Of a DNA stretch of 64,000 nt, positions 18,229-26,811 are shown one piece after another. Position numbers and translations under genes: made by a program. Position 1 is the first letter of the stretch. Each line of letters starts with the position of its first letter. Source of the stretch: 39-52-133 sp035531075 (lineage in GTDB: Bacteria; Pseudomonadota; Gammaproteobacteria; Burkholderiales; Gallionellaceae); contig DATKTO010000032.1 of NCBI GenBank assembly GCA_035531075.1, forward strand, positions 1-64,000, in the 5' to 3' direction. Below the pieces are notes generated by a model. It had not been told where the DNA came from, searched no databases, and saw only the letters and a program-made list of their open reading frames with translations.

Positions 18229-18972
18229 ATGAGCGCTTACGTCATGGCAGAACCCTACAAGCTATCGGCCGGCGCGCTGGCATTGCTGGTGCATATCATC
18301 TTTTTTTCCATGCTGTATGCGAGCTTTAGCTGGCAAATGCAGCCTCCCCAGGGCATGGTGGTGGATATCTGGGACAGCCTGCCGGAAAACAATGACGAAC
18401 AGGCATCCGCTCAGCCGCCAGCGGAAAAGCCGGCGCAGCTGACCCCGCCCAGGGTTGAAACCGCGCCTGCAGCGCCAGCCAAGGCGGATATCGAGCTGCG
18501 CGATAATAAAAAGAAGCTGGCTGTGGAAAGACAAAAACTGGAAAAAATAAAGGCCAAGCAGCTGGCGGAAAAGCAGGCGGAGCAGGCCGAACGGCGCATG
18601 GAAGAAATGGAGCGGCAGACCCAGGCAAAAGCCCAGGCGCAGCGCAAGGCGCAGGAAGCGTCCGCGCTGGCCGCCGGCAGGGTGGTCGACGAACATATAG
18701 GCAAGATTGCGGCCAAGATAAGGCGTTACATTGTTTTGCCGCCGGGAGTCTCACCCAATATCAAGACAGAATTCAATGTAACCTTGTTGCCGAGCGGTGA
18801 AGTTTTAAATGCAGTCCTGGTCAAGCCCAGTGGCAACGAGGCCTATGACAACGCGGTGGAGCGCGCCATCCTGAAAGCGCAACCCTTGCCGTTGCCTCCC
18901 GCAGAGAAAAATTTGTTCAGTCGTTTTCGCGACTTGCGTCTAAAATTTAGTCCCGCAGAAAGCGGGCAATAA
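18229..18972 (+). CDS. tolA: Tol-Pal linker protein TolA
   Basis: A 247-residue protein with an N-terminal membrane helix (about 15-35), a long charged Ala/Lys/Glu/Gln-rich helical region (about 80-150, for example ERQKLEKIKAKQLAEKQAEQ) and a C-terminal TonB/TolA-like domain (about 165-245). It spans the periplasm from TolQR to Pal/TolB. It is shorter than E. coli TolA (about 420 residues), as is common in betaproteobacteria. An alternative ATG at codon 6 is possible. Confidence 0.92.
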   Translation: MSAYVMAEPYKLSAGALALLVHIIFFSMLYASFSWQMQPPQGMVVDIWDSLPENNDEQASAQPPAEKPAQLTPPRVETAPAAPAKADIELRDNKKKLAVERQKLEKIKAKQLAEKQAEQAERRMEEMERQTQAKAQAQRKAQEASALAAGRVVDEHIGKIAAKIRRYIVLPPGVSPNIKTEFNVTLLPSGEVLNAVLVKPSGNEAYDNAVERAILKAQPLPLPPAEKNLFSRFRDLRLKFSPAESGQ

Positions 18973-18985
18973 GGGGCTGTTAACT

Positions 18986-20245
18986 ATGGTATTGCGTAAC
19001 ATTATTTTTGTTTTTCTCGTGTTGGTGGCCTATCCAGTGCAGGCTGCACTGGATATTGAAATTACCGGTGCGGGCGAACATCAGATTCCGATCAGCATCG
19101 TGGCATTTGCCGGCGAAGAAAAGCTCACGCAGAAAATAAGTGCGGTGATTGCCAGTGACCTGAAACGAAGTGGCCTGTTTCGCCTGGTTGATCATGCGGG
19201 TAAGGCGCCGCACGAGATGCGCGATGTATCGTTTGGCGATTGGGCGGAAGTCGATGCACTGACTATCGGCTCGGCTACGGTGCTGGCGGATGGACGGGTG
19301 GAGGTGAAGTTTCGCCTGCTGGATACGCACAAGCAAAGCCAGTTGCTAGGCCAGTCAGTGGTGTCCAAAGGCGATCAGGCGCGCGCAATAGCACATCGAA
19401 TTGCCGACATGATTTACGAAAAATTCACCGGCGATGCGGGGGTATTCAGTACACGCATTGCCTATATCAATCGGGAAGGCAAAGTGAATCGACTGGTGGT
19501 GGCCGATAGCGACGGCTATGGAGAACAGTCCATTTTGACCCTGAAAGAGCCGATCATGTCGCCAGCCTGGTCACCGGATGGCAGCCACCTTGCCTATGTG
19601 ACCTTTGAGCAGGGGCGCGCGGTGACTTATGTGCAGTCGCTGTTTACCCGGCAGCGTTTCGCCCTGGCAGCCTTCCCCGGCAGCAATAGCGCGCCTGCCT
19701 GGGCGCCGGATGGCAAACAGCTTGCCATCGTGCTCACCCGGGATGGCACCTCGGCGATTTATTTGGTACGACCTGATGGCACCGGCTTGCGCCGCATTTC
19801 ATATAGCGATGCAATCGACACCGAACCGAGCTTTTCGCCTGACGGGCGCTTCCTGCTGTTTGCTTCGGATCGTGGCGGTACGGTGCAGATTTATCGCATG
19901 CCTGCCGAAGGCGGATACGCCGAACGCATGACGTTCGAGGGCAATAATAATTTCTCCCCGCGCTATAGCCCGGATGGAAATAATTTCGTGTTTATGCACA
20001 GCACCGGCGGGCAGTTTTATATCGCCACCCAGGACTTTCAAACCAGGCAAATGCAGGTGCTGACCGACGTTGGCTGGGAAAAGAAACCGAGCTTTGCACC
20101 CAACGGGAAGATTGTGCTGTTTGCCACCGAATCATTGGGCCGTGGTATATTAGCGACTGTTTCTAGCGACGGCAGAGTAAAACAGAAGATGATTCCACAG
20201 CAAGGGGATATCCGAGAGCCAATGTGGGGACCTTTTTTGAAGTAA
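18986..20245 (+). CDS. tolB: Tol-Pal periplasmic beta-propeller TolB
   Basis: A 419-residue periplasmic protein with a signal peptide ending QA-A near residue 19, an N-terminal TolB domain and a C-terminal six-bladed WD40-like propeller made of repeats of the type SPAWSPDGSHLAYVTFEQG, SAPAWAPDGKQLAIVL and TEPSFSPDGRFLLFASDRGG. It shuttles between TolA and Pal. Standard length and motifs. Confidence 0.96.
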   Translation: MVLRNIIFVFLVLVAYPVQAALDIEITGAGEHQIPISIVAFAGEEKLTQKISAVIASDLKRSGLFRLVDHAGKAPHEMRDVSFGDWAEVDALTIGSATVLADGRVEVKFRLLDTHKQSQLLGQSVVSKGDQARAIAHRIADMIYEKFTGDAGVFSTRIAYINREGKVNRLVVADSDGYGEQSILTLKEPIMSPAWSPDGSHLAYVTFEQGRAVTYVQSLFTRQRFALAAFPGSNSAPAWAPDGKQLAIVLTRDGTSAIYLVRPDGTGLRRISYSDAIDTEPSFSPDGRFLLFASDRGGTVQIYRMPAEGGYAERMTFEGNNNFSPRYSPDGNNFVFMHSTGGQFYIATQDFQTRQMQVLTDVGWEKKPSFAPNGKIVLFATESLGRGILATVSSDGRVKQKMIPQQGDIREPMWGPFLK

Positions 20246-20272
20246 TAATTATTTGACTAGGAGATAGTAAAG

Positions 20273-20785
20273 ATGAAAAAACTAACAATCAGCGTGTTAT
20301 TGGTCAGTTTGTTAGCAGCTTGTGCAAGCAATAAGCCTGCAGAGGTTGCAGCACCCGCTGCTGCATCTGAGGCCCCTGCAGCAACTCCTGTTGCAGAAGC
20401 TGCCAAGGAAGTCGCTCCTGCGGCTACAGATGCACTGGATGATGCCAGCAGCATCCTGGCCAAGCGTAGCGCGTTTTTCGACTTCGACAAATCGGCTGTT
20501 AAGGCAGAAGACAAGCCAGCGGTACAGGCACACGGTCAATATCTGGCAACACATGCGAACCGCAAAGTGGTTGTTGAAGGTAATGCCGACGAGCGCGGTA
20601 GCAGCGAATACAACCTCGCATTGGGAAACCGTCGTGCTGAAAGCGTGAAGAAAATGTTGATCGTGAGCGGTGCCAAGGCATCTCAAATTTCAACTGCAAG
20701 CTTTGGTGAAGAGAAGCCAAGGGCGACAGGTCACAACGAAGCCGCATGGTCGCAGAATCGCCGTGCTGATATTGTTTACAAGTAA
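20273..20785 (+). CDS. pal: Peptidoglycan-associated lipoprotein Pal
   Basis: A 170-residue outer-membrane lipoprotein. The lipobox LLAAC ends at C17. An Ala/Pro-rich linker is followed by the OmpA-like peptidoglycan-binding domain (about 65-170), with the signature NADERGSSEYNLALGNRRAE. It tethers the outer membrane to the wall and to TolB/TolA. A good AGGAG precedes the ATG. Confidence 0.96.
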   Translation: MKKLTISVLLVSLLAACASNKPAEVAAPAAASEAPAATPVAEAAKEVAPAATDALDDASSILAKRSAFFDFDKSAVKAEDKPAVQAHGQYLATHANRKVVVEGNADERGSSEYNLALGNRRAESVKKMLIVSGAKASQISTASFGEEKPRATGHNEAAWSQNRRADIVYK

Positions 20786-20787
20786 AA

Positions 20788-21567
20788 ATGCATAAGCTGC
20801 ATCTCTGGTTGTTTGCAGGTATGTGTATCGTCACAGCCCAGGCTTCGGCCGGGCTGTTTAGCGATGATGAAGCACGCACGCAGATAGAGCAACTTGAGGT
20901 GCGGATCGAACAGCTGGAAAAAACAAATATCAAGCAGGAAGAAGCAAACAAGCAACAAACCGGTTCAATGCTTGATCTGCTGACGCAGATTGAGTCATTG
21001 AGCCAAGAATTGCGCAGGTTGCGCGGCCAGAACGAAGAGCTGGAGCACAATTTGCAGGATGCTAAAAATCGACAAAAAGATTTTTATGTGGATCTGGATG
21101 CCCGTATGCGCCGTTTTGAGGCAGCAGAGGCGGGAGCACAAGCGGAATCAACCCCGAAAACAACGGATAAAAGCGTTGTGGAAGAAACTGCGGCAGTTGA
21201 AAGCAGCGCGTATGAAGTCGTCTACGCTTACTACAAGGCTGCCAACTATCACAAAGTTCTTGAGTCTGCCAAAGAGTTCCTGAAAAAATTTCCCGAATCA
21301 AACCGCGCACCGAATGTGCATTACCTGATGGGTGATGCCTATTTTTCGCTGGATGATTTCAAAAAAAGCATTGCCAGCTACCAAGTAATTGTAAGCAAAT
21401 ATGAAACCAGCGCTAATGTGTCTGATGCGTGGCTGAACATCGCTGCCTGCCAACAGCAGTTAAAGGATTTGGCTGCTGCAAGGAAAACACTCAAACTGGT
21501 TATTGCAAAGTATCCCGACAGCAAAGCGGCAAAAAAAGCCAAGCAACGCCTCGCGGCACTCAAGTAG
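20788..21567 (+). CDS. cpoB: Cell division coordinator CpoB (YbgF)
   Basis: A 259-residue periplasmic protein. A signal peptide (about 1-20) precedes a trimerising coiled coil (about 28-100, EQLEVRIEQLEKTN onward) and C-terminal tetratricopeptide repeats (about 140-258). CpoB links Tol-Pal to septal peptidoglycan synthesis. It starts two bases after pal and ends the Tol-Pal gene group. Confidence 0.93.
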   Translation: MHKLHLWLFAGMCIVTAQASAGLFSDDEARTQIEQLEVRIEQLEKTNIKQEEANKQQTGSMLDLLTQIESLSQELRRLRGQNEELEHNLQDAKNRQKDFYVDLDARMRRFEAAEAGAQAESTPKTTDKSVVEETAAVESSAYEVVYAYYKAANYHKVLESAKEFLKKFPESNRAPNVHYLMGDAYFSLDDFKKSIASYQVIVSKYETSANVSDAWLNIAACQQQLKDLAAARKTLKLVIAKYPDSKAAKKAKQRLAALK

Positions 21568-21581
21568 CAGGTTTCCTCCCT

Positions 21582-22241
21582 ATGTCATCCCCAGCAGCTG
21601 GCGCGTCATTGCGCATTAGTGAAATTTTTTATTCATTACAGGGCGAGACCAGCCGCGTCGGCTTGCCTACCGTATTTGTTCGCCTGACCGGATGCCCGCT
21701 TCGTTGCAATTACTGCGACAGTGCCTATGCCTTTAGCGGCGGCCAAAGCATGGCGCTGGAAGCGATCGTGGCTGAAGTTCAGCGTAACCCCACGCGCTAT
21801 GTGACAGTGACCGGCGGTGAGCCCCTGGCGCAGAAGAATTGCCTGACCCTGTTGCGTACCTTGTGCGATCTGGGTTATCAGGTATCGCTGGAAACCAGTG
21901 GCGCGCTGGATGTAAGCGCGGTGGACAAGCGCGTGATGAAAATTTTGGACATCAAAACCCCTGCCTCGGGCGAGATGGAAAAAAATCTGTGGGCTAATCT
22001 GAATCTGCTGAACCCGAACGACGAAATCAAGTTTGTGCTGTGCGATGAGGCCGATTACATTTGGGGTAAACAGCTGTTAGTGGAGCAAAATCTGGCTGCC
22101 AAATGCGAAGTGCTGTTTTCGCCCGCCCAAGGCCAGTTATCACCAACCGATCTGGCGGACTGGATTTTGCGTGACCAGCTGCCGGTGCGGATGCAATTGC
22201 AGTTGCATAAAATTCTGTGGGGCAATGTGGCGGGGCGCTAA
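21582..22241 (+). CDS. queE: 7-carboxy-7-deazaguanine synthase QueE
   Basis: A 219-residue radical SAM enzyme that converts carboxytetrahydropterin to 7-carboxy-7-deazaguanine in queuosine biosynthesis. The iron-sulfur cysteines are C38, C42 and C45 (GCPLRCNYCDSAY), in the CxxxCxxC spacing, followed by the GGEP motif (VTVTGGEPLAQ). The start at 21582 is chosen because it is 14 bases after the cpoB stop and gives the usual length; longer in-frame starts lie inside cpoB. Confidence 0.94.
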   Translation: MSSPAAGASLRISEIFYSLQGETSRVGLPTVFVRLTGCPLRCNYCDSAYAFSGGQSMALEAIVAEVQRNPTRYVTVTGGEPLAQKNCLTLLRTLCDLGYQVSLETSGALDVSAVDKRVMKILDIKTPASGEMEKNLWANLNLLNPNDEIKFVLCDEADYIWGKQLLVEQNLAAKCEVLFSPAQGQLSPTDLADWILRDQLPVRMQLQLHKILWGNVAGR

Positions 22242-22274
22242 GCGATTGCCCTTTTACTCTATAGCGAGCCTTTT

Positions 22275-22982
22275 ATGATGAAGAATGCTGTTGTCTTGTT
22301 ATCAGGCGGACTGGATTCCGCAACGGTATTGGCGCTGGCGCGACAGCAAAATTTTCGCTGCTATGCGCTGAGCGTCGATTATGGCCAGCGCCATCATGCC
22401 GAACTGGCTGCTGCCAAGCGCGTTGCGGATGCGCTGGGGGCAGCTGAGCATCGTGTCATCAATATCGATTTGACGGCCTTTGGAGGCTCGGCCTTGACCG
22501 ACAGCCGCATTGCCGTCCCTGAGCATGCAACCACCGGTATCCCGTTGACCTACGTGCCTGCACGTAACACCATCATGCTGTCGCTCGCGCTGGCCTGGGC
22601 CGAGGTTTTGCAGGCGCAGGATATATTCTTTGGCGTCAATGCCGTGGATTATTCCGGCTATCCGGATTGCCGCCCCGAATATGTGGAGGCCTTCGAACGC
22701 ATGGCAAACCTTGCGACCAAGGCGGCCGTCGAAGGCAAGCCGCTGAAGTTGCATGCCCCGCTGTTGCACTTGAGCAAGGCCGAAATTATCCAGCAAGGCA
22801 CCCGGCTTGGCGTTGATTTCAGTCTGACGGTATCCTGCTACCAGGCTGATGAAGACGGGCGTGCATGCGGGCTGTGCGACTCATGTAGGCTGCGCCAAGC
22901 GGGCTTTGAACAGGCTGTAATTTCAGATCCTACGCGTTACGCCAGCCAGGATAAGCGCAATATAAATGCGAGTTCGCGTTGA
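22275..22982 (+). CDS. queC: 7-cyano-7-deazaguanine synthase QueC
   Basis: A 235-residue PP-loop ATPase that makes preQ0 from the QueE product. The PP-loop SGGLDS is at residues 10-15, and zinc ligands are clustered near the C-terminus (CYQADEDGRACGLCDSCRLR). It follows queE by 33 bp. Its stop codon lies inside the promoter of the downstream tRNA genes. Confidence 0.95.
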   Translation: MMKNAVVLLSGGLDSATVLALARQQNFRCYALSVDYGQRHHAELAAAKRVADALGAAEHRVINIDLTAFGGSALTDSRIAVPEHATTGIPLTYVPARNTIMLSLALAWAEVLQAQDIFFGVNAVDYSGYPDCRPEYVEAFERMANLATKAAVEGKPLKLHAPLLHLSKAEIIQQGTRLGVDFSLTVSCYQADEDGRACGLCDSCRLRQAGFEQAVISDPTRYASQDKRNINASSR

Positions 22983-23006
22983 CAGAATCGCTCCAGTCCG
23001 TATAAT
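22979..23006 (+). promoter_or_regulatory. Near-consensus tRNA promoter overlapping the queC stop codon
   Basis: TTGACA (22979-22984) and TATAAT (23001-23006) are both perfect consensus hexamers with a 16-bp spacer. The TGA stop of queC is part of the -35 box. The bases just after the -10 are GC-rich (GCGCGC), the discriminator type seen at stringently controlled stable-RNA promoters. It drives tRNA-Lys and probably tRNA-Thr. Confidence 0.85.
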
Positions 23007-23027
23007 GCGCGCTTCCTTTTGGAATGT

Positions 23028-23103
23028 GGGTCGTTAGCTCAGCCGGTAGAGCAGCGGACTTTTAATCCGTTGGTCGCCAGTTCGAATCTGGCACGACCCA
23101 CCA
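23028..23103 (+). tRNA. tRNA-Lys (TTT), CCA encoded
   Basis: A full cloverleaf: acceptor GGGTCGT pairs with ACGACCC, D arm AGCTC..GAGC, anticodon loop CTTTTAA with anticodon TTT, T arm with GTTCGAATC. Discriminator A at 23100 is followed by genomically encoded CCA. Confidence 0.97.
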
Positions 23104-23162
23104 CAGTTTTAGCGTGATGTTCCAGTGATTCAAAACCACTAAACAGTACGTATTGTTTTGCC

Positions 23163-23238
23163 GCCGCTTTAGCTCAGTTGGTAGAGCAACCGCCTTGTAA
23201 GCGGTAGGTCGTCAGTTCGAATCCGACAAGCGGCACCA
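23163..23238 (+). tRNA. tRNA-Thr (TGT), CCA encoded
   Basis: A full cloverleaf: acceptor GCCGCTT pairs with AAGCGGC, anticodon loop CTTGTAA with anticodon TGT, T arm GTTCGAATC. CCA is encoded at 23236-23238. It lies 59 bp after tRNA-Lys with no promoter visible between them, so they are probably one transcript ended by the terminator at 23246. Confidence 0.97.
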
Positions 23239-23245
23239 AGAATGC

Positions 23246-23280
23246 AAAGGCTTACAGCGATGTAAGCCTTTTTCATTTTT
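23246..23280 (+). terminator. Rho-independent terminator after tRNA-Thr
   Basis: AAAGGCTTACA and TGTAAGCCTTT form an 11-bp stem with loop GCGA, followed by a T-rich tail. It ends the two-tRNA transcript. Confidence 0.9.
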
Positions 23281-23302
23281 GACTTTGATAATCTGTAGGC
23301 GG

Positions 23303-23336
23303 CAGCTCGTCAGTTCTACTCCGGCAAGCGGCACCA
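23303..23336 (+). pseudogene. Degenerate copy of the tRNA-Thr 3' end
   Basis: This 34-bp stretch matches the last 34 bases of tRNA-Thr (23205-23238), including the T-arm half and terminal AAGCGGCACCA, at 29 of 34 positions. It lies 98 bp downstream of the original and cannot fold as a tRNA. Partial tRNA 3'-end duplications are typical attachment-site remnants of integrative elements; no element remains between the copies. Confidence 0.75.
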
Positions 23337-23381
23337 TCTCGCTTCGCGTCTTTCCCAATCATTGTTATGCGGATAGTCATG

Positions 23382-23453
23382 GCGCAAATTGCGCGCGCAT
23401 CAGCACGTCTGCGTGTTTGATAACCAGTCAGCCTCCAAACCGCGCGTGCGCGG
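23382..23453 (+). promoter_or_regulatory. Inverted repeats upstream of sucC
   Basis: The 215-bp gap before sucC holds two short palindromes: GCGCAA-A-TTGCGC (23382-23394) and CCGCGC-GT-GCGCGG (23440-23453). A weak promoter-like TTGCCG with a TTTAAA about 18 bp further follows near 23459. The palindromes could be operator sites for sucCD; no known regulator motif is recognised. Confidence 0.35.
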
Positions 23454-23551
23454 TAATTCTTGCCGTACAATTCTCCGCGCCAGTTTAAAATATTGGGTAA
23501 TATGCTGGGTGAATATATTGCGGTTCAAGCGCCAACTGGCAAGGGTGGAAA

Positions 23552-24721
23552 ATGAAAATTCACGAATATCAGGCAAAAGAAGTGTTGCGTCAATTTGCAG
23601 TGCCGACCCCGCGAGGGAGTGTGTGTTTTTCTGTGGATGAGGCAGAGGCTGCGGCGCGCAAGCTTGGCGGTGCAGCGTGGGTGGTTAAAGCGCAAATCCA
23701 TGCGGGCGGGCGCGGCAAGGGAGGCGGTGTGAAAGTGGCGCGCTCTTTGCCAGAGGTGCGCGAATACGCGGAAAAAATACTGGGTATGCAGCTGGTTACC
23801 CACCAGACCGGCCCTGAGGGACAAACCGTCAGGCGCTTGCTGATTGAGGAGGGCGCGCAGATTGCAAAAGAGTATTACGTAGGCATGGTCATCGATCGCG
23901 GCAGGCAGCGCGTTGCGCTGATGGCGAGCAGCGAAGGGGGCATGGATATCGAGGAGGTTGCCGCGCACTCGCCGGAAAAAATTCACAAGGTGTGGATAGA
24001 TCCAGTGGCGGGTTTGACCGATGCGGAAGCCGAGGCCATCGCCAAAAAAATCGGCATTCCCGATGCCGCATTCGCACAGGCGCGTGTCTGTTTGCAGGGG
24101 CTGTACCGCGCCTTTGTGGAAAAGGACGCGATGCTGGCCGAGATTAACCCGCTGGTGCTGACCGCGGATCAGCGCGTGATTGCGCTGGATGCAAAAATGA
24201 ATTTCGATAGCAATGCCCTGTATCGCCATCCGGAAATCGTGGCGTTTCGCGATCTGGATGAGGAAGACCCGGCTGAGGTGGAAGCGTCAAAATTTGACCT
24301 CAGCTATATCTCGCTCGACGGCAACATCGGCTGTCTGGTCAACGGTGCCGGCCTGGCAATGGCGACGATGGATATCATCAAGCTGTACGGCGGCTCTCCC
24401 GCCAACTTCCTCGATGTGGGCGGCGGCGCGACCAAGGAGAAGGTCACCGAAGCCTTCAAGCTGATGCTTAAAAATCCCAAACTGAACGCGATCCTGGTGA
24501 ATATCTTTGGCGGCATCATGAAATGCGACGTGATCGCCGACGGGGTGGTTGCCGCTGCACGCGAGGTGCATCTCAAAGTGCCGTTGATTGTGCGCCTTGA
24601 GGGAACCAACGTCGATCTGGGCAAAAAAATACTGGCGCAATCCGGACTGGCGATTATTGCGGCAAGCGATATGGCTGACGCCGCGCAAAAAGTGGTTGCC
24701 GCAGCGAAGGGAGAAAACTAA
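23552..24721 (+). CDS. sucC: Succinyl-CoA synthetase beta subunit (ADP-forming)
   Basis: A 389-residue TCA-cycle enzyme subunit. The N-terminal ATP-grasp domain begins MKIHEYQAKEVLRQF and contains the glycine-rich HAGGRGKGGGVK loop (about 50-62); the C-terminal ligase domain contains GGGATKEKV and NIFGGIMKCD. It couples succinyl-CoA cleavage to ATP formation. GGGTGG precedes the ATG, and the stop overlaps the sucD start by one base (TAATG). Confidence 0.96.
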   Translation: MKIHEYQAKEVLRQFAVPTPRGSVCFSVDEAEAAARKLGGAAWVVKAQIHAGGRGKGGGVKVARSLPEVREYAEKILGMQLVTHQTGPEGQTVRRLLIEEGAQIAKEYYVGMVIDRGRQRVALMASSEGGMDIEEVAAHSPEKIHKVWIDPVAGLTDAEAEAIAKKIGIPDAAFAQARVCLQGLYRAFVEKDAMLAEINPLVLTADQRVIALDAKMNFDSNALYRHPEIVAFRDLDEEDPAEVEASKFDLSYISLDGNIGCLVNGAGLAMATMDIIKLYGGSPANFLDVGGGATKEKVTEAFKLMLKNPKLNAILVNIFGGIMKCDVIADGVVAAAREVHLKVPLIVRLEGTNVDLGKKILAQSGLAIIAASDMADAAQKVVAAAKGEN

Positions 24722-25602
24722 TGTCCATCCTGATCAACAAAAATACCAGAGTAATGACGCAGGGCATGACCGGCAAGGTCGGGCAGTTTCATACCCTGCA
24801 CAGTAAAAATTATGCCAATGGCGCGAATTGCTTCGTTGCAGGCGTCACGCCTGGCAAGGCTGGCCAAAGCTACGAAGGCATTCCGGTTTACAACAGCGTG
24901 GCCGAGGCCAAGGCGCAAACCGGCGCTACGGTATCGGTGATCTATGTGCCGCCACCCTATGCTGCCGCCGCGATCGACGAGGCAGTCGAGGCAGGGCTGG
25001 AACTGGTGATCTGCATCACCGAAGGCATACCCGTGCACGACATGATACGCACGCGCTACAAGATGCAGGGCAAGTCAACCATACTGGTCGGGCCAAACTG
25101 TCCGGGTTTGATTACGCCGGATGAAATCAAGATCGGCATCATGCCCGGACACATCCACCGCAAGGGGCGCATCGGCGTGGTGTCGCGTTCGGGAACGCTG
25201 ACCTATGAGGCCGTGTGGCAGTTGTCCGAATTGGGCATGGGGCAATCCTCCTGTGTCGGCATCGGCGGCGACCCCATCAATGGCTTGAAGCATCTGGATG
25301 TGATGAAACTGTTCAATGACGATCCCGACACCGATGCGGTGATCATGGTCGGCGAAATCGGCGGCAACGACGAGGAGGAGTGCGCGCGCTGGATCAGGCA
25401 AAACATGCAGAAGCCGGTAGTCGGCTTTATCGCCGGCATCACCGCGCCCCCCGGCAAGCGCATGGGGCATGCCGGGGCGATCATTTCCGGCGGCCAGGGC
25501 GGGGCAGAGGACAAGCTCGCAGTGATGGAGGAATGCGGCATCCATATCACGCGCAATCCGGCTGAAATGGGCAAAGTCATGAAAAGCATTTTCAAAAAAT
25601 AA
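24721..25602 (+). CDS. sucD: Succinyl-CoA synthetase alpha subunit
   Basis: A 293-residue subunit carrying the CoA-binding Rossmann domain (GMTGKVGQFH near residue 16) and the phosphorylated active-site histidine in GHAGAIISGG near residue 250. It is translationally coupled to sucC, which supplies nucleotide binding. Normal length. Confidence 0.96.
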   Translation: MSILINKNTRVMTQGMTGKVGQFHTLHSKNYANGANCFVAGVTPGKAGQSYEGIPVYNSVAEAKAQTGATVSVIYVPPPYAAAAIDEAVEAGLELVICITEGIPVHDMIRTRYKMQGKSTILVGPNCPGLITPDEIKIGIMPGHIHRKGRIGVVSRSGTLTYEAVWQLSELGMGQSSCVGIGGDPINGLKHLDVMKLFNDDPDTDAVIMVGEIGGNDEEECARWIRQNMQKPVVGFIAGITAPPGKRMGHAGAIISGGQGGAEDKLAVMEECGIHITRNPAEMGKVMKSIFKK

Positions 25603-25614
25603 GGTAACTAAACT

Positions 25615-26646
25615 ATGCGGCACTTTAAATTTTCATTTTTAATTACTTTAATCGGACTGGTATTCGCTGCGTGGTGGGGATATACCCGGGGTGGAACCAC
25701 AGGTGCGCTTCAGGCTGTGGGAATTGCTGCCATTCTCTGCATCATGGAGATATCGCTGTCTTTCGATAATGCGATAGTCAATGCTTCAATACTAAAAAAC
25801 TGGAATAAATTCTGGCAGGATATATTTCTGACTTTGGGTATGGTGATCGCTGTGTTTGGTATGCGCTTGCTATTCCCTTTGTTGATTGTCGCTTTTGCCG
25901 CAGATATCGGTTTGGCTGAAGTATGGACCATGGGTTTGGAAAATCCGGAGGAATATGCGCGTCATTTAACCGATCACCACGCCGAAGTCGCGGCTTTTGG
26001 CGGGATGTTCCTGTTGCTGGTGTTCCTCAACTTTTTGCTGGACGAAGAAAAAGAGCTGCATTGGCTGGGACATGTAGAAGAAAAAATTGCTTCATTCGGC
26101 AAGGTTGCATCCATTGCCGTGATGATTGCAATAGGCACATTGCTGGCCAGCCTCTCCATGGTTGAAGTAGGCCAGCAGCTCGCTGTGCTGATCGCGGGAC
26201 TCTGGGGCATACTGACCTACGTTTTCGTCGATGTGGTCAGCAGCATTCTGGAAATGGAAGAAGAAGATCCGAAAGTCGGCGACATGATCAAGCGCGGTGG
26301 GGTGGGCGGGTTTCTCTACCTTGAAGTGCTGGATGCGTCGTTTTCATTCGACGGCGTAATTGGAGCGCTGGCAATCACCAAAGACATTGTTATCATCATG
26401 ATAGGCCTTGCGATAGGCGCAATGTTTGTGCGCTCGATGACGGTATATCTGGTGCGCCAGGGTACGCTGGATAAGTTTGTGTTCCTTGAGCATGGTGCGC
26501 ATTATGCAATCGGGATTCTGGCGTTTATCATGCTTGCCAGCATGAAATTTCATATTCCCGAGATTTTTACGGGCCTAATCGGCGTGGCTTTCATCCTGGC
26601 CGCCCTATGGTCTTCCATTATTTACAAACGTAAACACACACTTTAA
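25615..26646 (+). CDS. DUF475/TerC-superfamily integral membrane protein
   Basis: A 343-residue protein with about eight or nine membrane helices and the repeated acidic motifs of this superfamily: ISLSFDNAIVNA (about 46-57) and LDASFSFDGVIGALA (about 241-255). TerC-type proteins have been linked to tellurite resistance and to metal (Mn, Ca) export; DUF475 members are poorly characterised. The conserved aspartates inside predicted helices suggest cation binding. It starts 12 bases after sucD, so it is probably co-transcribed. Confidence 0.8.
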   Translation: MRHFKFSFLITLIGLVFAAWWGYTRGGTTGALQAVGIAAILCIMEISLSFDNAIVNASILKNWNKFWQDIFLTLGMVIAVFGMRLLFPLLIVAFAADIGLAEVWTMGLENPEEYARHLTDHHAEVAAFGGMFLLLVFLNFLLDEEKELHWLGHVEEKIASFGKVASIAVMIAIGTLLASLSMVEVGQQLAVLIAGLWGILTYVFVDVVSSILEMEEEDPKVGDMIKRGGVGGFLYLEVLDASFSFDGVIGALAITKDIVIIMIGLAIGAMFVRSMTVYLVRQGTLDKFVFLEHGAHYAIGILAFIMLASMKFHIPEIFTGLIGVAFILAALWSSIIYKRKHTL

Positions 26647-26811
26647 TAGGTTTTTTGGTGAAAAAAGTCGGCTTTCTGCTCGTTTTGAGCGCTGGCGACA
26701 AAGCACGCACTGTTGTGGGTTATTCTCAAGAAATCAAGTAGCTTATGGCTTGTAGTTGAAAAATGTTTTAGTATTCGACCATAACCCTGAAAATAAAAGA
26801 AGATCCAATAC

